A stretch of 64,000 nucleotides of DNA from Hyphomicrobium album (GTDB taxonomy: Bacteria > Pseudomonadota > Alphaproteobacteria > Rhizobiales > Hyphomicrobiaceae), in the NCBI RefSeq assembly GCF_009708035.1, contig NZ_WMBQ01000002.1:620001-684000 (forward strand). The letters are read 5' to 3'. Each line of letters opens with the position of its first letter. Position 1 is the first letter of the stretch. Position numbers and translations under genes: made by a program. Below, in pieces: positions 1 to 7,568 of this stretch. The notes below the pieces were generated by a model that was not told the DNA's origin, made no database searches, and worked only from the letters and a program-made list of their open reading frames with translations.

Positions 1-164
1 CCACCGGCGGCACGGCGGAGGCCGCGGCCAAGCTCATCAGCCGCACGGGGGGGCTCGTGGCGGGGCCGGCGTTTCTCGTCGATCTCCCAGATTTGGGCGG
101 TCTCGACCTGTTGCGCAGCCACGGCATCCGCACCCATGCGCTGCTGGCCTTCGAAGGCCATTGA
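1..164 (+). CDS. apt: Adenine phosphoribosyltransferase, C-terminal fragment
   Basis: The gene is cut by the window edge; the visible frame runs from base 3 to a TGA at 162-164 (53 residues). It reads TGGTAEAAAKLISRTGG, the PRPP-loop region of type I phosphoribosyltransferases, followed by VAGPAFLVDLPDLGGLDLL, which fits the C-terminal part of adenine phosphoribosyltransferase. The enzyme converts adenine and PRPP to AMP in the cytoplasm. Its position just before mtnA suggests it recovers the adenine released when 5'-methylthioadenosine is cleaved. Only the tail is seen, so another PRPP-dependent transferase is possible but less likely. Confidence 0.8.
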   Translation, partial: TGGTAEAAAKLISRTGGLVAGPAFLVDLPDLGGLDLLRSHGIRTHALLAFEGH

Positions 165-170
165 GGACGC

Positions 171-408
171 GTGGCCGGCAATCCGCTTCCGCCCGACAAG
201 CTACGCCTAGCGCTGCAGAGGATCGCCGAATGGCGGCTCAATCGGCTCCTGCCGGTCGCCTGTCCCGTGTGTGAGGCTAAAGGCCTCGAGATCGTCGACC
301 GGTCGACCCGGCCGCACGCCGAAATGGTACGCGCTCAGCTGCCTCTCTTGCGGCCTGGAGCACACCATCCACATACCCATGGCGCCAACCCTGCCGAGCG
401 GTGATTAG
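171..408 (+). pseudogene. Small zinc-ribbon protein with an apparent single-base frameshift
   Basis: A GTG at 171 preceded by GAGG opens a frame seven bases after apt. It reads MAGNPLPPDKLRLALQRI and then VACPVCEAKG, the first half of a zinc ribbon. At the AAA run 322-324 the open frame becomes implausible (ending at a TGA, 402-404), while the frame entered by dropping one A continues WYALSCLSCGLEHTIHI and stops at TAG 406-408, four bases before mtnA. The repaired product would be about 78 residues with CPVC and CLSC knuckles, a complete four-cysteine ribbon. Either the gene carries a real frameshift or one base was added in sequencing. Function is unknown; it would be co-transcribed with apt and mtnA. 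Confidence 0.6.
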
Positions 409-411
409 ACG

Positions 412-1509
412 ATGAAGATCAAGGGCAAGGCTTACCGGACGATCTGGCTCGCCCCCGACGGATGGTCGGTGGAGGTCATCGACCAGACGCGGCTGCCGCA
501 CGAGTTCTCCGTCATTCCGCTGAAGTCGGCCGAGGACGCTGCGCGCGCGATCCTGTCGATGCAGGTGCGCGGCGCGCCGTTGATCGGCGCCACGGCCGCC
601 TACGGCCTCGCCATGGCCATCCGCCAGGACGCCTCCGACGAGGCGATCGACAAGGCCGTCGAGTTCCTGGCAAAGCAGCGGCCCACCGCCATCAACCTGC
701 GCTGGGCTCTGGAGGAGATGCGCCGCGCCGTGCAGAACCTGCCGCGCGAGGAGCGCGTCGCCGCCGCCTACAAGCGCGCCGCCGACATTTGTGACGAGGA
801 TGTCGAGACCTGCCGGCTGATCGGCGTCCACGGCAAGGCGCTGATCGACGATATCGCCCGAACCAAGGGCAACGGCGAGAAGATCGAGGTGCTGACCCAC
901 TGCAACGCCGGCTGGCTCGCCTGCGTCGACTGGGGCACGGCCACGTCGCCCATCTACCAGGCGCATGACGCCGGCGTGCCGCTGCATGTTTGGGTCGACG
1001 AGACCCGCCCGCGCAATCAGGGCGCCTCGCTGACCGCATATGAGCTCGGCAGCCACGGCGTGCCGCACACCATCGTCGTCGACAACGCCGGCGGCCATCT
1101 CATGCAGCACGGCAAGGTGGACCTCGTCATCGTCGGCACCGACCGCGTTGCCGCCAACGGCGACGTGGCGAACAAGATCGGCACCTATCTCAAGGCCTTG
1201 GCGGCAAAAGATAATAACGTGCCGTTCTACGTGGCGCTGCCGCACTCGACCATCGACTGGGCGCTGCAGGAGGGGCTGTCGATCCCCATCGAGGAGCGCT
1301 CGGCGGACGAGGTATTGAAGATGCCGGGACGGCTGGCGGACGGCAGCGTCGTCACGGTGGAGATTGCCGCGCCCGGCTCGCCGGCCGGCAACCCGGCGTT
1401 CGACGTTACCCCGGCGCGTCTCGTGACCGGCTTCATCACCGAGCGGGGCGTCTGTCCGGCGACGCGGGAGGGACTTCTGTCGCTCTATCCCGAGCGGGCC
1501 GGGGAGTAG
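412..1509 (+). CDS. mtnA: S-methyl-5-thioribose-1-phosphate isomerase
   Basis: This 365-residue protein converts methylthioribose-1-phosphate to methylthioribulose-1-phosphate, the second step in recycling 5'-methylthioadenosine. It belongs to the eIF2B-related aldose-ketose isomerase family. Diagnostic segments are MQVRGAPLIGATAAYGLA near residues 45-63, LTHCNAG around residue 160 with the catalytic cysteine, and TDRVAANGDVANKIGTY near 245, which carries the catalytic aspartate. Length is normal for the family. It lies between apt and a class II aldolase on the same strand. The ATG is four bases after the upstream stop, so translational coupling is likely. Confidence 0.95.
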   Translation: MKIKGKAYRTIWLAPDGWSVEVIDQTRLPHEFSVIPLKSAEDAARAILSMQVRGAPLIGATAAYGLAMAIRQDASDEAIDKAVEFLAKQRPTAINLRWALEEMRRAVQNLPREERVAAAYKRAADICDEDVETCRLIGVHGKALIDDIARTKGNGEKIEVLTHCNAGWLACVDWGTATSPIYQAHDAGVPLHVWVDETRPRNQGASLTAYELGSHGVPHTIVVDNAGGHLMQHGKVDLVIVGTDRVAANGDVANKIGTYLKALAAKDNNVPFYVALPHSTIDWALQEGLSIPIEERSADEVLKMPGRLADGSVVTVEIAAPGSPAGNPAFDVTPARLVTGFITERGVCPATREGLLSLYPERAGE

Positions 1510-1587
1510 CGACTACAACCTTTTATAGTTCTGCCATAGAACCTGTGGCAGGCTGCGCACCTAAAGTTGTGGTCGCGAGAGCCGAGC

Positions 1588-2274
1588 GTGAAAAAGAGCA
1601 AAACAAAACCCAAAGCCAGGGATGCCGAGAAGGTGGCGCGGCAGGTGGTGATCGACGCCGCGCTGGCGATGAGCGGCTCTGGCCTGTCGCCGGGTCGCTC
1701 GGGCAACGTCTCGTGCCGCTGGAAGGGCGGCATGCTCATCACGCCGACCGGCATGGCGTATGCGGAGATCCGTCCGCGCGACATCGTCTTCGTCAATGCG
1801 AAGGGCAACGTGCCCGACAAGAAATCGCGCAAGCCGTCGAGCGAGTGGCGCTTCCATCTCGCCGCCTATCACGCACGTCCCGACGTGAAAGCCGTGGTGC
1901 ACACGCATTCGCTCAACGCGACGGTCCTGGCCTGCGCGCACAAACCGATCCCGGCGTTTCACTACATGGTCGCGGTGGGCGGAGGGAACGACATTCCCCT
2001 CGTGCCGTACGACACATTCGGCACCGATGAGCTGGCGCAGTTCGTCGCCACTGGGCTCGCGCAGCGCAACGCCTGCCTGATGGCGAACCATGGGCAGATT
2101 GCCATTGGCGCCAACCTGGGGGCGGCGCTCGAGTTGGCGCGCGAGGTCGAAGTGCTGGCCGAGCAGTACGTGAAGGTGCTGACGCTCGGCGGCGAGCCGC
2201 ACATTCTTCCCGAGGACGAGATGGCGCGGGTGCTAGAGCGCTTCAAGAGCTACGGGCAGAACGCGCAGGGATAA
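1588..2274 (+). CDS. Class II aldolase/adducin family protein, probable methylthioribulose-1-phosphate aldolase
   Basis: This is a class II (zinc) aldolase fold of the fuculose-phosphate aldolase/adducin type. Visible residues are the glutamate in SSEWRFH, the zinc ligands in VVHTHSLNA, and a third histidine in MANHGQIAIG. The position next to mtnA suggests it acts on methylthioribulose-1-phosphate. Two related activities are known: dehydration (MtnB) in the full methionine salvage pathway, and aldol cleavage to DHAP and methylthioacetaldehyde (Ald2) in the DHAP shunt. No other salvage genes (mtnC, mtnD) are visible, so I favour the aldolase. The GTG at 1588 follows a GAGAG; an in-frame TTG at 1567 is the alternative start. 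Confidence 0.75.
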   Translation: MKKSKTKPKARDAEKVARQVVIDAALAMSGSGLSPGRSGNVSCRWKGGMLITPTGMAYAEIRPRDIVFVNAKGNVPDKKSRKPSSEWRFHLAAYHARPDVKAVVHTHSLNATVLACAHKPIPAFHYMVAVGGGNDIPLVPYDTFGTDELAQFVATGLAQRNACLMANHGQIAIGANLGAALELAREVEVLAEQYVKVLTLGGEPHILPEDEMARVLERFKSYGQNAQG

Positions 2275-2286
2275 GCCGCTCGGCGG

Positions 2287-2559
2287 CTAATCCATGAACT
2301 CGCCGAGCGTCGTCTTGCAGGTCCGGCGCCACTGCTGCTTCGTCATGTGCGTGCCCCGATCCCAGATCGCCATGCAGTCTTTCATGCGCTGCTCCGGTGA
2401 TGGGTCGAGATTGATGCTGCCGGTGGTGGTCGTTGCCGTCGGCGTCGTTCCCGCCGGAGTGTTAGCCGTGGCGCTGGTGCCGGGATCGGCAAGCGCTGTA
2501 GCGCTGATCAATAGAGCGCCGGCAATGGCAATCATGCTGGCCTTGGCAATTCTGCTCAT
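2287..2559 (-). CDS. Small exported protein of unknown function
   Basis: The 90-residue product starts with a clear Sec signal peptide (basic MSRIAK, hydrophobic AIAGALLISA, cleavage after TALA). A Thr/Ala/Pro-rich stretch follows and then a short C-terminal domain with two cysteines (MKDCMAIWD and RRTCKTTLG) that could form a disulfide in the periplasm. I do not recognise a family with confidence. It converges with the aldolase gene upstream in the window and has no obvious operon partner. Confidence 0.65.
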   Translation of the reverse strand: MSRIAKASMIAIAGALLISATALADPGTSATANTPAGTTPTATTTTGSINLDPSPEQRMKDCMAIWDRGTHMTKQQWRRTCKTTLGEFMD

Positions 2560-2616
2560 TCGTTTGTCCGTTGTCTGTCAGCGGGAACAGCGGCGATGCC
2601 GCTGCTCCCTGCGAGC

Positions 2617-2799
2617 CTAGCTAACGCGCGGGCCCTGCATTTGGCGCAGCGCCGCTTCAATTCGCCGCCAAGTCTCTGCCTGCATTGTGTCGCCCTCGTG
2701 CTCGAAATCGCGAGCCTTTTGAGCCGCGTGCGCCACGGCCAGTTCGCCCCGCGCTTCGCGCAGCTTGCGCGCATGCTCCTGAATTTCCATCGCCTGCAT
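2617..2799 (-). CDS. Small helical cytoplasmic protein, unknown
   Basis: A 60-residue charged protein beginning MQAMEIQEHARKLREARG, with no signal peptide or membrane segment. It is predicted from composition to be almost entirely helical, possibly a short coiled coil. The ATG at 2797-2799 is preceded by a strong GGAGG ribosome-binding site six bases away, which selects this start over a much longer open frame extending to 3030. It stands alone and no function can be assigned. Confidence 0.55.
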   Translation of the reverse strand: MQAMEIQEHARKLREARGELAVAHAAQKARDFEHEGDTMQAETWRRIEAALRQMQGPRVS

Positions 2800-2913
2800 G
2801 TCGGATCCTCCATGGTGTTGGCGATGGAGGGGATGTGGGGACGGAGCGGCGAGGTACCAAGTCGGTAACCGTTCCCGGTCAGGCGGCTGGCGGGAAAGGC
2901 GAGAGACCGGTAG

Positions 2914-2944
2914 GCTTTCGCGATTGCAGTTCACCTGCGAAAGC
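2914..2944 (+). other. Hairpin in the leader of the WD40 gene
   Basis: Perfect 8-bp inverted repeat GCTTTCGC (2914-2921) and GCGAAAGC (2937-2944) with a 15-base loop, about 30 bases before the ATG at 2975. It has no T-run, so it is more likely a leader structure than a terminator. Confidence 0.35.
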
Positions 2945-2974
2945 AACTGCGCACCGTACCTTTCGGTGGTTCCC

Positions 2975-3712
2975 ATGCGCCGCCCTGCCATCTTCCTAAC
3001 CGCCCTGACCGCGTGTGTCGCCCTCGCCATGGCAGAGGCAGTCGGCGAGCAGTACCAACAGTTCGGCGACGCTCAATCCGCCGATCTCGATCTCCTGAAC
3101 AGGAGCAGCGACGGGACCCGCGAGCTGAGACGAAGTGAGGGCAAGGCCTACGACATCGAGGTGTGGGACACAGAGGCGAAGAAGACCCTGGGCGCCATCA
3201 CCGGCCTGTCAGGTGTGGTCAACGTGGCGAACCTCAGTCCGGACGGAACGAAGGTCGTCACTGCCGAACGCACGGGCATCGTCGGACTGTGGGACGCCGC
3301 AACCGGCAAGCAGATCCGCTTGCTGCGCGGGCACGAGGACCAGATTCACGACGCGCGTTTCAGTCCGGACGGGACGACGATCGCGAGCGCCGCACGCGAT
3401 GGGACGGCGCGGACGTGGGACGCCGAGACCGGTGCGCAGATCGTCGGGCACAAGCAGTCGGGCGGAAGCTACGTCGATGCGGTCTCGTTCAGCCCCGACG
3501 GGCGATGGGTGCTGTCGTCGGGTAACGGGTGGGTCGATATCTGGAATGCGCGAACGGGCGACGTTCACTCCTCGACGAGGATCGGCCCCGAGGACGAAGG
3601 CGCCTTCACGACGTTTGCCCGCTTCAGCCCGGACGGCAAAGCTATTGTCGTCATGGACGACGATAAGCCGAAGGATCAGATCCCCCTCGTAATGCCGCTG
3701 CCGCGGAATTAG
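2975..3712 (+). CDS. Exported WD40-repeat protein
   Basis: The 245-residue product has a signal peptide (MRRPAIFLTALTACVALAMA) and then at least four WD40 blades. The blade hallmarks LSPDGTKVVTA, FSPDGTTIASAARDGTARTWD, FSPDGRWVLSSG and FSPDGKAIVVMDD are all visible, as is the GHEDQIHDARFSP strand. This is fewer than the seven blades of a normal closed propeller, so it may be incomplete, may oligomerise, or may have degenerate blades in the N-terminal part. Such proteins are usually interaction platforms; no partner can be named. The ATG at 2975 follows GGTGG and places the signal peptide at the N-terminus. Confidence 0.75.
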   Translation: MRRPAIFLTALTACVALAMAEAVGEQYQQFGDAQSADLDLLNRSSDGTRELRRSEGKAYDIEVWDTEAKKTLGAITGLSGVVNVANLSPDGTKVVTAERTGIVGLWDAATGKQIRLLRGHEDQIHDARFSPDGTTIASAARDGTARTWDAETGAQIVGHKQSGGSYVDAVSFSPDGRWVLSSGNGWVDIWNARTGDVHSSTRIGPEDEGAFTTFARFSPDGKAIVVMDDDKPKDQIPLVMPLPRN

Positions 3713-3735
3713 CCGTCAGCGTGCATGACTTCGCC

Positions 3736-4197
3736 CTATTGCGGCGGCGGCGCCGCAGCGCTGACGATCGTAAAGGTCGCGTCGACCTCCTCCGCCGGCG
3801 AGGGGGAGAATGCTGGTGGCGGGGCAAATGGTTTGGCGCGATCCAGTGCGGAGAGGAACACGGCGTCGAGCGGCTCGTACCCGCAGCTCATCTCGATGCG
3901 GCGGGAGAGCAGCTGGCCCGAGGGGCCGATCCTAATCTTGAACCGCACGCTGTTGACTTGCAGCATGCCGCCGGCCTCCTTCACGAGAGCGCCCACCTCG
4001 GCCATGTCGATCTGCCCGCCAATGAAACTCGACAGATAGGTACGGTATTTGACCACCTCGGCCTGCTGCTCCGGGGTCAACGGCGGCGGCGCGAAGTTGA
4101 GCGGCGGCGGCCCGTCTTGGTCTTTCGCCTGCTGTTGGGCGAAGCTGACGCAATGGCAGCTCAGGAGGGCGATGATCGCCAACAATGTCCGTCGCAT
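3736..4197 (-). CDS. Exported protein with a TonB/TolA C-terminal-like domain
   Basis: A 153-residue exported protein with signal peptide MRRTLLAIIALLSCHCVSFA and a proline-rich spacer (PPPLNFAPPPLTPEQQ). The second half reads VRFKIRIGPSGQLLSRRIEMSCG and LDAVFLSALDRAKPFAPPP. This pattern (basic strand, G-rich turn, SxG, LD helix, PFxPPP) resembles the C-terminal domain of TonB/TolA proteins. It lacks an N-terminal transmembrane anchor, so it is more likely a free periplasmic protein than an energy transducer. It lies downstream of ychF on the same strand, separated by a terminator-like hairpin. Confidence 0.6.
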   Translation of the reverse strand: MRRTLLAIIALLSCHCVSFAQQQAKDQDGPPPLNFAPPPLTPEQQAEVVKYRTYLSSFIGGQIDMAEVGALVKEAGGMLQVNSVRFKIRIGPSGQLLSRRIEMSCGYEPLDAVFLSALDRAKPFAPPPAFSPSPAEEVDATFTIVSAAAPPPQ

Positions 4198-4214
4198 ACT
4201 GAACCCAAACGCGG

Positions 4215-4236
4215 TCGTCTCTCATACTAGAGACGA
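4215..4236 (-). terminator. Terminator-like hairpin after ychF
   Basis: Perfect 7-bp inverted repeat TCGTCTC (4215-4221) and GAGACGA (4230-4236), eight-base loop, located 9 bases past the ychF stop. There is no strong T-run. Confidence 0.5.
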
Positions 4237-4245
4237 TTCCGGGTG

Positions 4246-5343
4246 CTAGTTTGCGAATCGGAAGTGCATGACGTCGCCGTCCTTGACGACGTACTCCTTG
4301 CCTTCCAGCCGCATCTTGCCGGCGTCTTTCGCCCCGTTCTCGCCGCCGAGCGCCACGTAGTCGTCATAGGCGATGGTCTCGGCGCGGATAAATCCCTTCT
4401 CGAAATCCGTGTGGATGACGCCGGCCGCCGCCGGACCCTTGGTGCCGCGCGTGATCGTCCAGGCGCGCGCCTCTTTCGGGCCGACGGTGAAGTAGGTGAC
4501 GAGATCGAGCAACTTGTAGCCGGCGCGGATAAGCCGATTGAGGCCCGGCTCGGCGAGGCCCATCTCGGCGAGGAACTCGGTGCGGTCCGCCGGCGGCAGG
4601 CCGGCGAACTCGGCCTCGATCTTGGCGGAGATGACGACGCTGACGGCGCCCTCGGCCTGCGCCTTCTCCTCGACCTTCTTGGAGTACGCGTTGCCGTTGG
4701 CGGCGGCGGACTCCTCGACGTTGCACACGTAGACGACCGGCTTGGAGGTGAGGAGCTGCAAGCCGACGAAGATCGGCCGCTCCTCGGGCGTGATGCTCGC
4801 CATGCGTGCCGGCTTGCCGTCGCGCAGGGGGACGAGCGCCTTCTCCATCACGGTGAACAGCGCTTTCGACTCCTTGTCGCCGGCCTTCGCCTTCTTCTCG
4901 GTGGCGACGCTCCGCTTCTCCAGGCTCTCCATGTCGGCGAGCATCAGCTCGGTCTCGACGACCTCGGCGTCGGCCAGCGGGTCGATGCGGTTCTCGACGT
5001 GCGTGATGTCGTCGTCCTCGAAGCAGCGCAGCACGTAGGCGACGGCATCGACCTCGCGGATGTGCGACAGGAACTTGTTGCCGAGGCCCTCGCCCTTGGA
5101 GGCGCCGCGTACCAGGCCGGCGATGTCGACGAACGTCAGCCGCGTCGGGATGATCTGGCCGGACTTGGCGATGGCGGCGAGCTTGTCGAGGCGCTCGTCG
5201 GGCACGCCGACCTCGCCGACGTTCGGCTCGATGGTGCAGAACGGATAGTTGGCGGCCTCGGCGGCAGCGGTCTGCGTCAGGGCGTTGAAAAGTGTCGACT
5301 TACCGACGTTGGGCAAGCCAACGATGCCGCATTTGAAGCCCAT
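4246..5343 (-). CDS. ychF: Redox-regulated ATPase YchF (Obg-related)
   Basis: This 365-residue translation-associated ATPase of the Obg family binds ribosomes and is universal in bacteria. The P-loop is GLPNVGKSTLFNAL near residue 8. The fourth nucleotide-binding motif is NVEE rather than NKxD, the NxxE form that gives YchF its preference for ATP over GTP. A coiled-coil segment lies between residues about 130 and 200. The C-terminal TGS domain is visible in ARAWTITRGTKGPAAAG. The start MGFKCGIVGL at 5341-5343 is the conserved one; the open frame extends further upstream but that part has no family match. Confidence 0.95.
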   Translation of the reverse strand: MGFKCGIVGLPNVGKSTLFNALTQTAAAEAANYPFCTIEPNVGEVGVPDERLDKLAAIAKSGQIIPTRLTFVDIAGLVRGASKGEGLGNKFLSHIREVDAVAYVLRCFEDDDITHVENRIDPLADAEVVETELMLADMESLEKRSVATEKKAKAGDKESKALFTVMEKALVPLRDGKPARMASITPEERPIFVGLQLLTSKPVVYVCNVEESAAANGNAYSKKVEEKAQAEGAVSVVISAKIEAEFAGLPPADRTEFLAEMGLAEPGLNRLIRAGYKLLDLVTYFTVGPKEARAWTITRGTKGPAAAGVIHTDFEKGFIRAETIAYDDYVALGGENGAKDAGKMRLEGKEYVVKDGDVMHFRFAN

Positions 5344-5514
5344 GAAACCCGCGCCTGGCTGATGAGGAGATTGGCTTGGGTTGCCTGGGACGTCGTGGCC
5401 ACCCGCCGGAGCTGCCGCATGCCTAGTGGCTTCGGGCCGGAAAGTGAAGCCCGCCGTTGCCGCAGCGGGTACGCTGGGGCGCTCTCCCAGCATTTCGGGT
5501 GACTTTGTTGTGTC

Positions 5515-5892
5515 CTACCGCGATCCGCGGCCCTTGGCGGCGAGATCGCACGGGTAGATGCCATTGACGATGCGGGCGATGACGGAGTCCACATCGGAGC
5601 CGGCGTCGCCGAAGCGGGCCGCGGAGAGCTGCAACCGCACGTGCTCGAGCAACGACACCGGGATGACGCCGCTTTCGACCATTGTGCCACCGAAGCTCCG
5701 CGGCAGGCAGATACGCCGGTTGGTGCCAGTGTTGAGGCTACTCAGCCGCGTGCCGATGCGATTGAAGCAGTGGCCTAGCTTCTCGTCATGGCAATGCTTC
5801 ACGAACTCGTAGACGGCCTCGGCATGCGCCGGGCGGGCGAGCAGCACAGCGCAAATCGCGATCGCCGTTGCAGTCAGCTTGGTCACCGCCAT
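5515..5892 (-). CDS. Exported cysteine-containing protein, possibly Rap1a/Tai-like
   Basis: 125 residues with signal peptide (cleavage after ARPAHA). Four cysteines are visible (KHCHDEKLGHCFN, RRICLPRS, GIYPCDLA). The pattern CLP, then a helix, then a terminal YPC is reminiscent of the Rap1a/Tai immunity-protein fold, but the match is weak and by eye only. No effector gene lies nearby, so an immunity role is not supported by context. It sits alone between ychF and a GAF protein. Confidence 0.55.
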   Translation of the reverse strand: MAVTKLTATAIAICAVLLARPAHAEAVYEFVKHCHDEKLGHCFNRIGTRLSSLNTGTNRRICLPRSFGGTMVESGVIPVSLLEHVRLQLSAARFGDAGSDVDSVIARIVNGIYPCDLAAKGRGSR

Positions 5893-6027
5893 GCTCCTCG
5901 GTTACACGAGGCTAACGCGCAGCGATGCATTCTGGATCAGTATCTGGCCGGCAGGCAAGGTATTGGCGCGGCCGCGAAGCACTATGGCGGGCGGCGCTCG
6001 TCGGTCGGCAAATCGTCCCGCTAAAGC

Positions 6028-6480
6028 CTAGCCCGCGCGCGCTCCATTCCCGCGCAGCGCCGCGAGCTGCCGGCCCTCGTGCATCAGCTGGGCGATCTCG
6101 CTCTCGGCAAACGTGCGCTCGGTTCGATTGGCCACGCCCAAGGCGCCGACGACCTCGGTGCCGTCGAAGATCGGCACGACGATCGAGCCGGCGAGGCCGG
6201 TGGCTTTGGCACCCGGGCGCACGTCGCCGGAATTGTCCGTCTGGATGTTGCAGGCGTTGACCGGCTCGGCGCGTTCCACCGCGAGCCCGGCCATGCCCTT
6301 GCCGACCGGGATCGTGCGGATGATGGCGACGACGGCTTCGGGCATGCCGGCACTCGCCGCCGCCAGGTGCAGCATGCCGTCGTCACCGAGGAAGTGGATC
6401 GTGCCGCTGTCGGCCGCGAAATCGCTGACGATCCGCTGCAGGGCAAGCGAGCAACCGTGGGCGCTAGGGGTCTCGGGCAT
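6028..6480 (-). CDS. GAF domain protein
   Basis: A single-domain 150-residue GAF protein. The central segment AGLAVERAEPVNACNIQTD and the C-terminal strand GSIVVPIFDGTEVVGALGVAN are the typical GAF beta-sheet, where small ligands bind. It lacks the three conserved cysteines of free-methionine-(R)-sulfoxide reductase, so it is probably a sensor or binding protein. ATG 6478-6480 has AGAGGAG nine bases upstream; an ATG six codons earlier is less well placed. A partial dyad GTAACAATATTAC lies at 6512-6524 in its promoter region. Confidence 0.8.
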   Translation of the reverse strand: MPETPSAHGCSLALQRIVSDFAADSGTIHFLGDDGMLHLAAASAGMPEAVVAIIRTIPVGKGMAGLAVERAEPVNACNIQTDNSGDVRPGAKATGLAGSIVVPIFDGTEVVGALGVANRTERTFAESEIAQLMHEGRQLAALRGNGARAG

Positions 6481-6511
6481 CTGTGGCGCTCCTCTCATGA
6501 GCGGAGAAGCG

Positions 6512-6524
6512 TAACAATATTACA
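6512..6524 (-). promoter_or_regulatory. Possible operator before the GAF gene
   Basis: AT-rich 13-base sequence GTAACAATATTAC in a GC-rich setting, with arms GTAA and TTAC forming an imperfect dyad. It lies about 32 bases upstream of the chosen GAF start. No regulator is identified. Confidence 0.3.
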
Positions 6525-6563
6525 TGAACGCGCAAGCGCCGGACGGCACCGGCTACAAAGAGA

Positions 6564-7478
6564 CTAGCGGAACTGGGTGAGCGTAAAGGCGGAATAACTC
6601 GCCGGGCTCGGCAGCTTCTCCTTGCCGCTCATGGCGTCGGCGAGCGCTTCCCCGATGTTGGTATCGGGATCGGCTTCCTTCACCGCGATGACGATGAACG
6701 GCCGCTGCCAGCTCGTGCCGCCCGTCTCGCAGTTGGTGCACGGGTCGCGGTACTGGCCGAGGTTGAGCGTCCAGATCGGTATGTTGGCCGTCACGGCGCC
6801 CGACACCAGCGTCGCCGCCTGCTTGGCGCGGCGCTCGGCGCGGGCCACCTCGTCGGCGGCATTGCCCTCCTGCGAGGCGGTGCCGACCGTGATCACTTCC
6901 TTGGCGTCGGCAAGCGCGTTCTTCACCTCGTCGTCGAGTACGGCGGCGGCGACCTGATCGCGCGGGATCGTCACGCCGTCCTTCTCGAGGTCCTCGGCGC
7001 TGCCGCGCACCCACAGGAAGCTCTTGTTCAAGACGACGACGTCGAAGGCGGCGTGCCGTCCGGCCTTGTCCTTGCCCTCGATGGCGAAGACGGTGGAGTT
7101 GCGCGTCTGGCGCACCTCCGCCTGCGGGTTGACGGCAGCCGTCTCGACTTTCAACGGCTCGATGACACGCTTGTGGATTTCGACGGCGCCGTAGGTCGCC
7201 GCGGCGCCGGTCGTGGCGACGAGCATGGCAACGCCGGCGTTGGTCTTGAAGAGACCCAGGAACCAGGAGATGCGATCCCACCAGCCGGCGCCCCTGTCGT
7301 AGGCGCGGTAGCCGCGCCAGAACCAGCCGAGCACGCCGCGCCGCCGCTCCTCCTCGCGCACGAGCGCGGCAGCTGCCGCGGCTTCCGGGTTGCCGCACGC
7401 GATCCACGCCACCACAAAGCCGACGGCGAATGCGCCAGCGATGTACCAGGAGAGATTGGTCATCAGGTCTTGCGGCAT
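6564..7478 (-). CDS. Membrane-anchored protein of unknown function
   Basis: 304 residues. An N-terminal transmembrane helix (WYIAGAFAVGFVVAWIAC) and a second near residue 85 (AGVAMLVATTGAAATYGAV) flank a short cytoplasmic segment. The remaining two thirds is soluble, probably periplasmic, and contains VITVGTASQEG followed by an ADEVARAERRAKQA helix, which recalls the peptidoglycan-binding OmpA-like pattern (GxxSxxG then Arg-rich helix), and a CTNC pair. The resemblance is partial and I do not assign the family. A small membrane protein gene lies immediately upstream, so the two may work together. Confidence 0.6.
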   Translation of the reverse strand: MPQDLMTNLSWYIAGAFAVGFVVAWIACGNPEAAAAAALVREEERRRGVLGWFWRGYRAYDRGAGWWDRISWFLGLFKTNAGVAMLVATTGAAATYGAVEIHKRVIEPLKVETAAVNPQAEVRQTRNSTVFAIEGKDKAGRHAAFDVVVLNKSFLWVRGSAEDLEKDGVTIPRDQVAAAVLDDEVKNALADAKEVITVGTASQEGNAADEVARAERRAKQAATLVSGAVTANIPIWTLNLGQYRDPCTNCETGGTSWQRPFIVIAVKEADPDTNIGEALADAMSGKEKLPSPASYSAFTLTQFR

Positions 7479-7568
7479 TGTTTCCCCTGACGTGGCGGTA
7501 GCAGCGCGGCACCGCGTCGTGTGGCGCCGCGGCCGGCGATACGTGCGCCGGCCCAGCGTGCAGCGACG

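Noticed and set aside
1588-2274. Assignment as MtnB dehydratase
   Set aside because: Possible by fold, but no mtnC or mtnD is nearby; left as aldolase with moderate confidence.
2574-2600. GGGAACAGCGG at about 2582-2592 as a sixth copy of the dyad
   Set aside because: The right half matches but the left half has different spacing and sequence (16 bases overall), and the gene orientation does not agree.
4243-5502. 419-residue open frame opposite ychF
   Set aside because: Complementary shadow of ychF with no recognisable domain.
5515-5892. Immunity protein of a type VI effector pair (Rap1a-like)
   Set aside because: Similarity is weak and there is no effector or secretion gene in the neighbourhood.
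6028-6480. GAF protein as free methionine-(R)-sulfoxide reductase
   Set aside because: Only two cysteines are present and not in the required spacing.
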